Assembly: GCA_963814975.1 (NCBI GenBank)
Contig: CAWFFB010000016.1
Span: forward strand, 1-64,000
From: CAVUXJ01 sp963814975
GTDB taxonomy: Bacteria; Acidobacteriota; Vicinamibacteria; Vicinamibacterales; CAVVIG01
Direction of reading: 5' to 3'
Length of the DNA stretch: 64,000 nucleotides
The notes under the pieces were generated by a model. It was not told the origin of the DNA. It was given only the letters and a program-made list of their open reading frames with translations, and searched no databases. This document shows positions 9,045 to 17,571 of this stretch, piece by piece. A program made the position numbers and the translations under genes. Numbering within the stretch: the stretch's first letter is position 1; each line of letters opens with the position of its first letter.

Positions 9045-10647
9045 CTACGGGCTGCAATCGCTTCCTATCGCCCAGTTGCCCGACGTGTCCGGCCGCCAGT
9101 AGCGAACGCTCGGCGCTGGTGTGCTGTCGTAGGCAACGATCTGCACGAAGCTGTAGCACGGAGCAAGGTCTTCGGGACGCATGGAGCGCAGGTCCTGTTG
9201 GGCCCCGCGGCTCGCCAACTGTACGGGCGTGATGGTTCGCTGCCAGGCGCCGCCGTTGATCACGATTGGCGTCATAGCGCCGCGGATCGGCGAAAAGCCC
9301 TCAGCTGGAATCGTCAGCAGGCCACCCGAGATCATGTTGGCGCCAACCTGCGATCGGTCGGGAAGATGGGTGTGCCCGTGTACGAAGACGGTCGGCCGCA
9401 CACCGCTCGATTGGCCCTGCACCGTCTCGAGATGGCGGTTGAAGATGCGATCGCGGGAACGCCAGAAATAGTCGAATGTGGCGCCACGAGTTTCGGGCGT
9501 TCTCTGGCACTCGGCAATGGCCGGCCCCCTCTGGGCGAACTGCGACGGTGTGGGCTCGAAACGCCGCCGCGACCGGCGTACCGCCGCACGATAATCGCAA
9601 AGCGCCGCGATCTCTTCGTCCGTCAGCGCCTGCGCTGCTGAATCAAGCGTGTGGTCGGCGAGTGCCTTCAACGCCACCGGACGCAACGGATCGTCGTCGG
9701 GCACTGCCGACACCAGAAATGCCCCGCCTTGCGCCCGTACCTGCGTGATGTCCCACGCGGGTGGCTCGACGTCACCGTCATCGAGCTCCATTCTGAACTG
9801 CTGCCAGGCGATGGTGTTGAGCAGCAAATAGGTCAGCAACCTAGTGTCGGCCGGTGCGTTGTCGGTCGCGCCGCTAGCGACGAGCGCCGGCTTCAGACCC
9901 GCGCCGAGGACCGCGACGTTGTCGACGACCGGGTACGTCAGCTCCAGCCGCCTGTAGGTACTCGCCCGCAATCTGCTCGCCCAGAGGGCGCGTGAGGTAC
10001 ACCCGGCCTCTGCGCTTAGTGAAGGGGGACGGCCAGTCCGCAAACCGATGGGCGTTGAACCCAATCTGATGACCGTGCTCGGCGTGAACGCGCCCATCTG
10101 GTGACCGCCAAAAACCTTCGCCCGCGACCTCTATCCGACCAGGAGGCACGGCCATCGCAGCGAGCAGCCGACGTCGGACGGCTCCGAAGAGCACCGCCGC
10201 ATCGCTGTCACCGGGCACAAAGACCACGCGGTTCGTTCCTTTCCGGGCGAACGCTTGGAGGGCCTCGATCTCGGCGCGGTGGGCGGTCAGCACCCGATCC
10301 AGTCGCCCCACGGCCTCAGGCTCGATGCACCCGAGGTCGGCGGCAGCCGCGCAGTCCTTGGCGGTCGACTGCACGAGATCGAAGGCATCGCCGTTCAGCA
10401 CGAGATCGACCGCGCTCGCGCTCTCCCGATCGACGGCGTCGAGAAAGGAGGCGAACTCGGCGGCCCACCGGAAGTCTTCGTAAGGGTGCCACGCGCCAGA
10501 GTCATCCCGGCCGATGCCCATGTGGAGGTCGCTGACCACGACGACGGCTCGATGTCTGGTCGCCACCGTCTGCGCCCATCCTCCGCCCCATCCTTCGGTC
10601 GTTGCGAGAACCAGCAGCATCGTTGCGAGGGCCAGGCGCACGCGCAT
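9045..10647 (-). pseudogene. secreted calcineurin-like metallophosphoesterase, one frameshift
   Basis: From ATG 10647 the protein has a signal peptide (LALATMLLVLATTEG), then VVVVSDLHMGIGRDD (first metal motif D-x-H), DLVLNGDAFDLV (GD motif), VVFVPGDSDAA (place of the usual GNHD) and HAEHGHQIGF. Near 9950 homology moves to another frame and continues through to TVFVHGHTHLPD, the last metal-binding GHxH, with stop at 9045. One indel thus splits a protein of about 530 residues related to UDP-diacylglucosamine hydrolase-like phosphoesterases. GDSD instead of GNHD removes the usual Asn and His ligands, which is odd. The start lies one base after the stop of the propeller gene, so they form one operon. 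Substrate unknown. Confidence 0.72.
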
Positions 10648-10648
10648 A

Positions 10649-12034
10649 CTACGGCTCCGCGGCGAGTGAAGCGCGAATGATCTCGTTGTCGTTCCGCACG
10701 ATCACGTGCCGGTTCGCGTATGCCGCGTGAGACCACATCACGTTCGGCGCCTGCCGCCTGCGGACGTACGGGTGCGTCGGCTCGATGAGCTTGGTGCGGC
10801 CGATTTCCTGAAACCCATCGGGCGACAGCCTGGCCATGACCAGCTCGCCGCGGTCGTTGTTGATGAAGTACCGATCGCCGTTGCGGACGAAGAAGGCGGT
10901 CCCGTACATGGCGCGTTCTTTCAGCAGCGCGTCGGTCTTCCACATCTGCTTCCCCGTCGCAGCGGACAGGCACCGCAGCTGACCATCGTTATCCAAGCCG
11001 TACACGTACTCGCCGTCGATCACGGGCGTGCTGATGACCGAATTGATGGTGTTTGGAGTGTCATGGGTCATGCCGGGGTCCTGTTCGCCCATCCCTCGCC
11101 ACAGCAAGGTCGCCCCTGGCTTGTCCGCCGTCAGCGTGAACATCCGGGCCCCGCCGTACTGCGACGTGACGAGCAGATAGGCGCCGCTCTGCACGGGCGT
11201 CGCGACAACGATTCCCATCTGCACGCTGTGCTCGATTTCCCAGTACACCTTCCCGGTCGTCGGGTTCATCGAGCTGATGCCTTTTGGATGGAACAAGATC
11301 AGCTGCCGCGTCCCACCGGCGTCTATGATGATGAGTTGGTTGTACCCGGGCTCAGAGTCTGACGAAAGCGCCCGCCAGACCTCTTGTCCTGTGCGTTTGT
11401 CGAGAGCCACCAGCTTGGCGTCTGGCTCTCCGCCGACCAGGCAGATCAAGCGGTCCCCATCGACGAGCGGAGCGCCGGCCATGCCCCAGGCTGGCACCGA
11501 TGCGCCGAAATCCCGCACGTAGTCCTTCTCCCACAACACGCGACCGGTCTGGACGTCGAGAGCCAGCAGGTTGCCCATCGTGCCCAGAACGAACACGGTG
11601 TCGCCGTCCACAGTCGGCGTCGCCCGTGGTCCGATCGCATACACGAGCTGCAGGCCGCTGTAGTTGGTCTGCCATTCGTGGGTCCAGAGGATCTTTCCGG
11701 TGCGCTCGTCGAGCGCCAGCGCCCGCTCGGTCCTCTGATTTCGCCTGGACGCGACCGGTTCGGCGTCTGTCACGAAGACGCGACCGTTCGCAACGGATGG
11801 TCCGGCGTATCCCGCGTGGATCGGGGTGCGCCACGAAACCGGCAGTCCTGTGTCAGGGAATCGTTCGACGATCCCCGTCTCGTTCCAGACAGCGAGACGC
11901 CCCTGACCGCGCCACTGCGGCCAGTCGTCGGCCGATAGCCTGGCAACCGCACCGGCCAGCATCAATCCGAGGCAGAGAACGGCGGACAACGGCCGCGAGC
12001 GGAAGGCACGTCGCAGAAGCACACGTTGTCGCAT
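10649..12034 (-). CDS. secreted PQQ-type beta-propeller protein
   Basis: A 461-residue protein with an N-terminal signal (LSAVLCLGLMLAGAVARLSA) followed by DDWPQWRGQ, the usual entry motif of PQQ-propeller proteins in Acidobacteria and Planctomycetes. Blades are seen as repeats of the AldxxTGkxxW type: ALDERTGKILWTHEW, ALDVQTGRVLWEKDY, ALDKRTGQEVWRAL, SMNPTTGKVYWEIE and CLSAATGKQMWKTD. The fold resembles BamB and quinoprotein dehydrogenases, but I see no dehydrogenase active-site region, so an envelope scaffold or sensor role is likelier. Reading frame is uninterrupted, unlike its left neighbours. Stop at 10649 precedes the phosphoesterase start by one base. Confidence 0.85.
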   Translation of the reverse strand: MRQRVLLRRAFRSRPLSAVLCLGLMLAGAVARLSADDWPQWRGQGRLAVWNETGIVERFPDTGLPVSWRTPIHAGYAGPSVANGRVFVTDAEPVASRRNQRTERALALDERTGKILWTHEWQTNYSGLQLVYAIGPRATPTVDGDTVFVLGTMGNLLALDVQTGRVLWEKDYVRDFGASVPAWGMAGAPLVDGDRLICLVGGEPDAKLVALDKRTGQEVWRALSSDSEPGYNQLIIIDAGGTRQLILFHPKGISSMNPTTGKVYWEIEHSVQMGIVVATPVQSGAYLLVTSQYGGARMFTLTADKPGATLLWRGMGEQDPGMTHDTPNTINSVISTPVIDGEYVYGLDNDGQLRCLSAATGKQMWKTDALLKERAMYGTAFFVRNGDRYFINNDRGELVMARLSPDGFQEIGRTKLIEPTHPYVRRRQAPNVMWSHAAYANRHVIVRNDNEIIRASLAAEP

Positions 12035-12199
12035 GAGCCACCCGGTGAGATCCAGAGTTACCGTGTGGGCCTGATTATATGCCGCTGGCTCGCCCCAGAC
12101 TCACAAATACTAAGGATCTTTGGCGGCGCATTGTGCAATCAAGTGAAAGTGAGAGGAAATAGGTGACTGTTAGACCATTGTTTCAAGAGAAGCCGTGAC

Positions 12200-12270
12200 A
12201 GGTTACTCAGCAAAACCCAAGGAAGCTAAGAACCTAGAAGTCGGACCAAACCCAAGAACCTAAAACCTAC
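12200..12270. repeat. CCTAAGAA-rich intergenic repeat, copy 2
   Basis: Contains GTGACAGGTTACTCAGCAAA followed by CCAAGGAAGCTAAGAACC and CTAGAAGTCGGAC, matching parts of copies at 6301 and 12604. The lead-in GTGACAGGTTACT is shared exactly with copy 3. Confidence 0.55.
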
Positions 12271-12603
12271 ATCGCGGGGCGCTCCCGCAGCCAGTCTTGG
12301 GCCTTGGCCTGAGCGGAGCCCAATAGCTCGCTCAGCAGGGCAGGTTCACTGGCGCTCGCAGCACAACGCATGATTGCCTCACGTCCACGTCCGACATGGT
12401 CCCTGCCGTTCCGAACCGCGACTTTGCGTTCCGCCCGGCCGGACCTATATCGCCGAGGGTTCAAGGGTTTGCAGCCTAGGCTTCAGATCCGCAACAGCAA
12501 TCTGGCACCGTTGCAATTCCATTGCTGGCACTGATCGAAAATGCGCGCCATCATTCCGGACAGGAACGATCGCACGGGACAGATCCACTTTTCGGCCGCT
12601 TTG
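12271..12603 (-). other. possible C-terminal gene remnant
   Basis: The minus strand ends a frame with SEPALLSELLGSAQAKAQDW and LRERPAM before a stop at 12267, which looks like a genuine helical C-terminus, but upstream composition is not protein-like and no start is evident. Nothing else is recognisable between the two repeat copies. Confidence 0.2.
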
Positions 12604-12650
12604 CCGTGACAGGTTACTGGGCAAAACCTAAGAAGAACCTAAGAGCCTGT
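12604..12650. repeat. CCTAAGAA-rich intergenic repeat, copy 3
   Basis: Reads CGTGACAGGTTACTGGGCAA then AACCTAAGAAGAACCTAAGA, the same module as copy 2 with small changes. Lies 330 bp from copy 2 in the same orientation. Confidence 0.55.
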
Positions 12651-12701
12651 AACGTGTGTGCCTTCTGGCGGATTGGTACACTGCGCGACTGATTAACCAG
12701 C

Positions 12702-13239
12702 TCATGTCTGAATTGAAGCCGTACCTGAAAACACTACTTGCAGCACCGGCGCGACAAGCGGGTTGAGCAACTCGAAGCTACCGGGTTGCCGCTCGACCAC
12801 TACCGAAACGCCGAGCTTTGAGGCCACCGCGATCCGCTGAGCATCGGGAGCGCGATCCAGCAGCATCACTAATCCGGGCATTGAGTCGAACTGCATGTGT
12901 CCATAGAACAGCAGTTGACCGAGCGCAGTTCCGAACGCTTCGTCGAGCGTCAGATACTGTTGGCATGAAACACCCTCCCCAGGCAAACGACGGCAGTTGT
13001 GGGGTGAGTTGCAAGCTACGCACAAGAACTCGGTCAAATCCGAGGACCTCGTGAAGCGTATCCGCCAGGCCGCCGACGCCTTTCGGCACCGTAACTACCC
13101 TCCCCAGCGAGATCGCAAGCCTTGCCGTCCTAGCGCCTGACCATGAGTCGCATCGTCGGCGCTCAATAGGTGCGGTATAGAACAGCGCCGCGTGAAGGGA
13201 ACTGATACCGTTCGTGGCAGTCATAGTGCCGCACGCCAA
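12702..13239 (-). pseudogene. hypothetical protein, probably one frameshift
   Basis: Two minus-strand frames join into one plausible product: GVGGLADTLHEVLGFD (upstream frame) followed by LTEFLCVACNSPHNCRRLPG, TLDEAFGTALGQLLFYGHMQ and MLLDRAPDAQRIAVASKLG. The second half alternates hydrophobic strands and helices like a small alpha/beta domain. I do not recognise the family. The junction lies near 13030. Direction is divergent from the zinc-ribbon gene at 13214. Confidence 0.33.
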
Positions 13240-13408
13240 ACCTCCTCTTGGCCTCCCCTGCCCCGAATGCCATTCCCTGGAGACGATTCAGACTCGCCAC
13301 GATTATCCTGGTGAAACCAGGTATTTCTGTGCGAACTGCGACTACGCATGGATGCCGGTCCAATCGCGGTATGTGAGCCTTAAAAAGAGACAGGTACGCT
13401 GCCGGTGA
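13214..13408 (+). CDS. small zinc-ribbon protein
   Basis: A 64-residue product from a GTG start. It carries CPECHSLETIQTRHDYPGET then RYFCANCDYAWMP: two CxxC pairs about 25 residues apart with an aromatic residue before the second pair and Trp after it, a classic zinc ribbon. The same pattern occurs in the 55-residue protein at 20821 and in the middle of the PilZ-REC protein at 17572. Such stand-alone ribbons usually bind nucleic acid or protein partners. No catalytic part. The gene is isolated and has only a weak ribosome site, so the start could also be GTG 13226. Confidence 0.62.
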   Translation: MAVIVPHAKPPLGLPCPECHSLETIQTRHDYPGETRYFCANCDYAWMPVQSRYVSLKKRQVRCR

Positions 13409-13653
13409 GTGCTGAACGCCTGCACATTCTCCAAGGGGTCACTTCGCCTGATTCCCGGCGCTCAGCCAATCGCGGCGATTGGTGGGTCAGGTTAACGACC
13501 CGTACGTGGACCGAGCTGAACGTCCCGCTAGCGACGGTCCACGCCTCACCATCACGCAGCCTGGGCCGGCACCTCACATTCCACATATGAAAAGAAATGA
13601 GTGACAAGGTGCAGGCAAATGAGACTTAGCGCAATGAGGTGTACCAGCTTTCA
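13409..13653. other. intergenic, nothing recognised
   Basis: No frame with family motifs or ribosome site; both flanking genes converge on it. Confidence 0.35.
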
Positions 13654-13899
13654 CTACGTGAGAACTTCCGACCATTCGCCCGTGTCGAGGTCCCGAAAGT
13701 AAATTCGCCGGCCGGGTTCTACGATGACTTTCGCAGCCGCTTCAGCCGTGGGCCGCACGCGAGAATACTTTACGCCCGCTTCGCCGTTGAAATCCTGCTG
13801 GCCATCTCGCACCACGCGTCCCACTGCGTAAACTTCAAACGACCTGGCGGTTGCCAGAATCAAAACATCACCGCGCTGCGGTCTCGCTGCGCGTGTCAT
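13654..13899 (-). CDS. conserved-looking small hypothetical protein
   Basis: An 81-residue product: RPQRGDVLILATARSFEVYA, VGRVVRDGQQDFN, AAAKVIVEPGRRIYF and RDLDTGEWSEVL. Alternating hydrophobic strands and tight turns suggest a small beta-rich fold (SH3-like), and the sequence has the regular composition of a real gene. I know of no assigned function. ATG 13899 is preceded at a distance by GAGAGGG; a GTG five codons upstream (13914) is the alternative. It sits alone in the accessory region. Confidence 0.6.
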   Translation of the reverse strand: MTRAARPQRGDVLILATARSFEVYAVGRVVRDGQQDFNGEAGVKYSRVRPTAEAAAKVIVEPGRRIYFRDLDTGEWSEVLT

Positions 13900-14052
13900 A
13901 CCGGCCCGTGGCACCCTCTCAGATCAAAATAATAATTGCGCCCCGCTGTCGCAATCTTCTCCTACAAGAACTGACGCGCTGACTATACGAATGGCTCGGA
14001 GCCATCCGTGTTCCACGGACTGAGACTAGCCCCACCTACTTGCGCATCGGAC

Positions 14053-14592
14053 TCATCGCGCTGCTGGAACCCCGCGTTGTTTGATGAACACGTCTTTTGC
14101 GTTGCCGACGTTGGCCCCATTGGCTTCGTAGCCGTGTTGGACTGCCAATCGGGTCTCAACGGTCATCTCGGCGCCGCTCGGATCAAGAGTTCGACTCACA
14201 ACCTTGGTGACCGCCTTGCCGTTGATGGTCAACACGGCTAGGGTCTCAAGACGGTCGCCCTTCCACTCGGCTAGGGCCTGCTGCACGGTCGTGGCGTTGG
14301 GCCCGCTCGTGCCGACAGGTGTAGGAGGGTCCTGCTGGCGGATAAACGAATAATTCACAGACTCCCGGCGACCGTCCGCCTCCGTTTCGATCACCAACCC
14401 GTCAGGCGATTGCGCGATGATTAGCGTCACGGGTGTCCGCCGCACCACCTCGGGGGCCTGCCCCGCCGTCTCGCTGCGGCTCACGTCCATCACCCACGTG
14501 CCCGTGAAATTTGGGTGCTCTTGCCCACTCGCGGTTCCATAGCCGAACAGGCCGATCACGACTAAACTCAGCGGTAAATGATGGAATCTCAT
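14053..14592 (-). CDS. secreted lipocalin-like hypothetical protein A
   Basis: A 179-residue exported protein with signal MRFHHLPLSLVVIGLFGYG and cleavage likely after TASG. The mature start NFTGTWVMDVSRSE matches the opening of small secreted proteins common in Acidobacteria in which a (F)xGTW motif begins a beta barrel. Later strands: TPVTLIIAQSPDGLVIE, ETLAVLTINGKAVTKVVSR and EMTVETRLAVQ. AAGGGGAG stands seven bases before the ATG. It resembles the gene at 14904 in plan (signal, GTW, T-rich strands), so the two are probably paralogues. Role unknown; likely periplasmic. Confidence 0.75.
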   Translation of the reverse strand: MRFHHLPLSLVVIGLFGYGTASGQEHPNFTGTWVMDVSRSETAGQAPEVVRRTPVTLIIAQSPDGLVIETEADGRRESVNYSFIRQQDPPTPVGTSGPNATTVQQALAEWKGDRLETLAVLTINGKAVTKVVSRTLDPSGAEMTVETRLAVQHGYEANGANVGNAKDVFIKQRGVPAAR

Positions 14593-14903
14593 GTGAATCT
14601 CCCCTTGCTACGGGCTGCACAGAACGTGCCCGATCATCAAGGAGGTCATCACCAACCTCCGAAAGGGTTGGTTCAACTGAGCGGCAGGCGCCCGACGCCA
14701 GCGAGCCTTACCGATTATGAATTTGTGTTGCGACTCGGAAGGGGGGGTGTCAGCTAGGCCGACTGATTGGGCAATTCGTCCAGGGTTCTATGGGGTTGCC
14801 GTAACCGCCGCATGTTCGATTGCTAAGCTCCCAACCGCACAACGTAACGTAGTGTCGACGCCCAGCCGCCACCACCGCCTCTGCACAATGATGACCGCCA
14901 ACA

Positions 14904-15398
14904 TTATTGCCTATCGTAGACAGACACGTTGTTCACAGCCTGCCCAAACACATTCGTGCCCGTAGAGGTAATTGTCAACGTCTTGGCGTCACCGGACACG
15001 ACGAAGATCATGGTGACCGCTACTTGCCCACCATGTTTGGTGACGGCTTGTGTCGTGGTGGCGTCGATGCGCGTGAACGCGATCATGTCGCCGTTGGCGC
15101 TGTTGCCAACCAGAGGATTGTCCTTCCCGTCATAGTTCGCGGTGAACTCATAATGTCGCACGGTGCCATCGCCAGAAACGCCGTCCACCGTCGTCTTGAT
15201 ACCTGCACCCGCCGACTCAATCTTGTGCGTGGCCCTTTTAGGTGCGCGACCCTCTTTGTACTTCGATTTTGCGAGGTTCAGTGTCCACGTCCCCACCTCC
15301 GCGTTGCTGACTTGGGCTAGGATCGTGCTTCCGACAACCATCACAAGGATAGCCAGGATCATTGTGACAAGAAGTGCCTGCGGAATTTTGGCGTGCAT
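14904..15398 (-). CDS. secreted lipocalin-like hypothetical protein B
   Basis: A 164-residue protein with signal peptide ALLVTMILAILVMVVGSTIL and mature part starting EVGTWTLNLAKSKYKEGRAP, the GTW..N..KSKY pattern frequent in acidobacterial secreted proteins. Beta strands follow: GIKTTVDGVSGDGTVRHYEF, MIAFTRIDATTTQAVTKHGG and MIFVVSGDAKTLTITSTGTN. AAGGAGG lies six bases before the ATG. Located just upstream of its probable paralogue at 14053 in the same direction but 311 bp apart, so probably a separate transcript. No enzymatic motif. Confidence 0.75.
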   Translation of the reverse strand: MHAKIPQALLVTMILAILVMVVGSTILAQVSNAEVGTWTLNLAKSKYKEGRAPKRATHKIESAGAGIKTTVDGVSGDGTVRHYEFTANYDGKDNPLVGNSANGDMIAFTRIDATTTQAVTKHGGQVAVTMIFVVSGDAKTLTITSTGTNVFGQAVNNVSVYDRQ

Positions 15399-15527
15399 CG
15401 TGGTCCTCCTTGGCGTGCCCGACGCCGTAGACCTGCGACTATTAGGCGAGAAGCATAAGCCTGCTCACCCTTGCGCGGACGCGTGAATTACGCCGCCGAA
15501 ATAGCGAATCAGTCTGGACTGACCGCG

Positions 15528-15722
15528 CTACCTGTCACGACGCAGCTCGGCCTTCATAATATCGAGTTCGGCTTGGAGTTGCGCGAGTCGCGTAAATTGC
15601 ACATCGAGGTCGTGTCTATTCTTCAGTATTTGTTCGTGCAGGTCTGCGATGAGCGTACGTAAGCGACGATTGGTGCGCCGTTCCTTGGTGAGTGACTCTT
15701 CCAGAGTGGCAACTTTACCCAT
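15528..15722 (-). CDS. small coiled-coil protein
   Basis: A 64-residue product, MGKVATLEESLTKERRTNRR continuing with LIADLHEQILKNRHDLDVQF and RLAQLQAELDIMKAELRRD. Heptad-like leucines run almost the whole length, predicting one long coiled coil. GAAGG stands shortly before the ATG, with AAGGAG further up. No family recognised. A second short helical protein of similar character is coded at 20486 (with a stop), and a longer one at 21299. Confidence 0.5.
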   Translation of the reverse strand: MGKVATLEESLTKERRTNRRLRTLIADLHEQILKNRHDLDVQFTRLAQLQAELDIMKAELRRDR

Positions 15723-16303
15723 GACAGCCTTCGCCGCTCCTTAGGCGCAACGGCCTTCGCCAGCCACCGACTTGACGTGGTGAGGGGCGGCTCCCATAAC
15801 GTACAGTCGGGCTAGCTAGAATTCAGTCGATCGTCCCGACGCCTTTCTGCCGACATCGCTGACGATCGGGCGGGTGCATACTCGTGGCCAGTTCGCTAAG
15901 GACGCTGCTCTCGCAACGGCTTCACAGATCGCCACCGCTGCGGCCCTACATCAGCCCACGACGGTCCTTGCACGGCCCCTGATTCCCAAGTACTGCGTTT
16001 CGACATGCCCCGACTCCGCGTAGGTCGCTGCTATTTCCAGTGCCGACAGTGAGGCCGACAAGGCCACGCCAGCGGGGGGCATGTATCGAAGTGGATGGGT
16101 CGCAATCGGCAGTATGGTCATACACTGTCATATACAGTTCCTATTAGACACATTGTGTACTGTTTCGGGAATGCTTTCTAAGTCGCAGTGTGTAGGACCT
16201 TTAGGCAAGGAACATCCAGGACCCGTGTGACGATATGGGACATATACCAAAGTTGTTAGATTCGTGCGGGCTAGTAAAGTCTTTGTAGCCAACAATTTAC
16301 AAA
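15723..16303. other. intergenic, nothing recognised
   Basis: About 580 bp, visibly more AT-rich in its right half, before the sigma-54-type activator. It should contain the activator's promoter, but I cannot name a convincing box. No coding frame supported. Confidence 0.35.
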
Positions 16304-17569
16304 ATGTTCTTGGTGGGCCGAGACTTTGCGATGACATCTGGCGTGCGCGCCACCGCCATGCCGGCAATGACAGCGGCCAAGGGAGCTTCCCATACGATGT
16401 CTTCGGCTTCGACACTGTGTTCCACCCGCCTCAAAAAGGGGCTCGATGCTCCAGTCATCGTGATCGCGAACACGCAGATGCGCGAGCTGCTGCGGGTGGC
16501 CGAACAAGCCGCCGCGAGTGATGCGAAGGTCCTCCTTACCGGCGAAAGCGGCACCGGGAAGGATCTGATCGCCCGGCACATCCATGTCCACTCGACGCGC
16601 CGCAGCGGCGAGTATGTCGCGGTCAACTGCGCGGGGCTGACCGAATCGCTGCTCGAGTCGGAGCTATTCGGGCATGTGAAGGGCAGCTTCACCGGCGCCT
16701 ACCGTGACAAAGTCGGGATGCTGCAGCGGGCGCACGGCGGCACCCTGTTCCTCGATGAAGTGGGGGAAATGAGCCTGCGGATGCAAGCGTTGCTGTTACG
16801 GTTTCTCGAGAGCGGCGAAATTCAGGCGGTCGGCTCGGAGACCAGCCGAGCGACGGTGAACGTGCGCGTGATTGCGGCGACCAATCGCAATTTGTCGGAG
16901 ATGGTCAGCGCCGGGCAGTTTCGAGCCGATCTGCTGTACCGGCTGCGCGTCATTCATCTCCACGTGCCGCCCCTGCGCGATCGGAAGGATGAGGTCAGGC
17001 CACTCGCGCTCGCGTTCATCAAGAAGTTCGGCCGGGAGGTCACCGTCAGCGACGAGGTGTGGGAGGCGTTTGAGCGGTACCGGTGGCCCGGCAATGTGCG
17101 GGAGCTGCAAAATGTCATCGAGCAGATCGTCTCCCTGGCACGATCTGACCAGCCGGTGGGCCTGTCACAGGTTCCCCTCGCCGTGCGAAGCGTGACACAG
17201 ACGCTTATGCCGAGCCGAGAGCGGCGTCGGCAAGTGTCCGACGAGCTGTATGAGGCGTTAGTGAGCGGGGACTACACGTTCTGGGACCATATCCATCCGT
17301 TGTTTCTCAGCCGCGATATGACCCGCCACGACATGCGGGAGCTGGTGCGGCGCGGGCTCAGCGTCACACGCGGCAACTATCGCGGGCTGTTGGATCTGTT
17401 TCGGATACCGTCACACGACTACAAGCGGTTTATGAATTTCCTGACCACCCATCAAACCGGCGCCGATTACCGCGAGTTCCGAAGCCCGACCACGGAATGG
17501 GTGGCGAGCGCCAACCGCGTCCGCACGTTGCTTCCGCCAATCGTCCATGCGGATGGCCCCGGTCGTTGA
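16304..17569 (+). CDS. sigma-54-type AAA+ transcriptional activator without a receiver domain
   Basis: 421 residues. Motifs in order: MRELLRVAEQAA, Walker A GESGTGKDLIA, NCAGLTESLLESELFGH, loop 1 GSFTGAYRDKVG, Walker B GGTLFLDEVGEMS, sensor I VIAATNRNL, arginine-finger region FRADLLYRLRV, then RWPGNVRELQN. The loop that contacts sigma-54 is GSFTGA rather than the canonical GAFTGA, so sigma-54 use needs proof. There is no N-terminal REC, GAF or PAS domain. The C-terminal 100 residues hold a helical DYTFWDHIHPLFLSRDMTR and VTRGNYRGLLDLFRI, resembling a DNA-binding end. Start may be ATG 16331 or 16361. The PilZ-ribbon-REC gene begins two bases after its stop, so the receiver may act in trans. 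Confidence 0.85.
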   Translation: MFLVGRDFAMTSGVRATAMPAMTAAKGASHTMSSASTLCSTRLKKGLDAPVIVIANTQMRELLRVAEQAAASDAKVLLTGESGTGKDLIARHIHVHSTRRSGEYVAVNCAGLTESLLESELFGHVKGSFTGAYRDKVGMLQRAHGGTLFLDEVGEMSLRMQALLLRFLESGEIQAVGSETSRATVNVRVIAATNRNLSEMVSAGQFRADLLYRLRVIHLHVPPLRDRKDEVRPLALAFIKKFGREVTVSDEVWEAFERYRWPGNVRELQNVIEQIVSLARSDQPVGLSQVPLAVRSVTQTLMPSRERRRQVSDELYEALVSGDYTFWDHIHPLFLSRDMTRHDMRELVRRGLSVTRGNYRGLLDLFRIPSHDYKRFMNFLTTHQTGADYREFRSPTTEWVASANRVRTLLPPIVHADGPGR

Positions 17570-17571
17570 CG

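Noticed and set aside
6301..12650. CCTAAGAACC repeats as CRISPR
   Set aside because: Unit of 8-9 bases without uniform spacers and no cas genes in the window.
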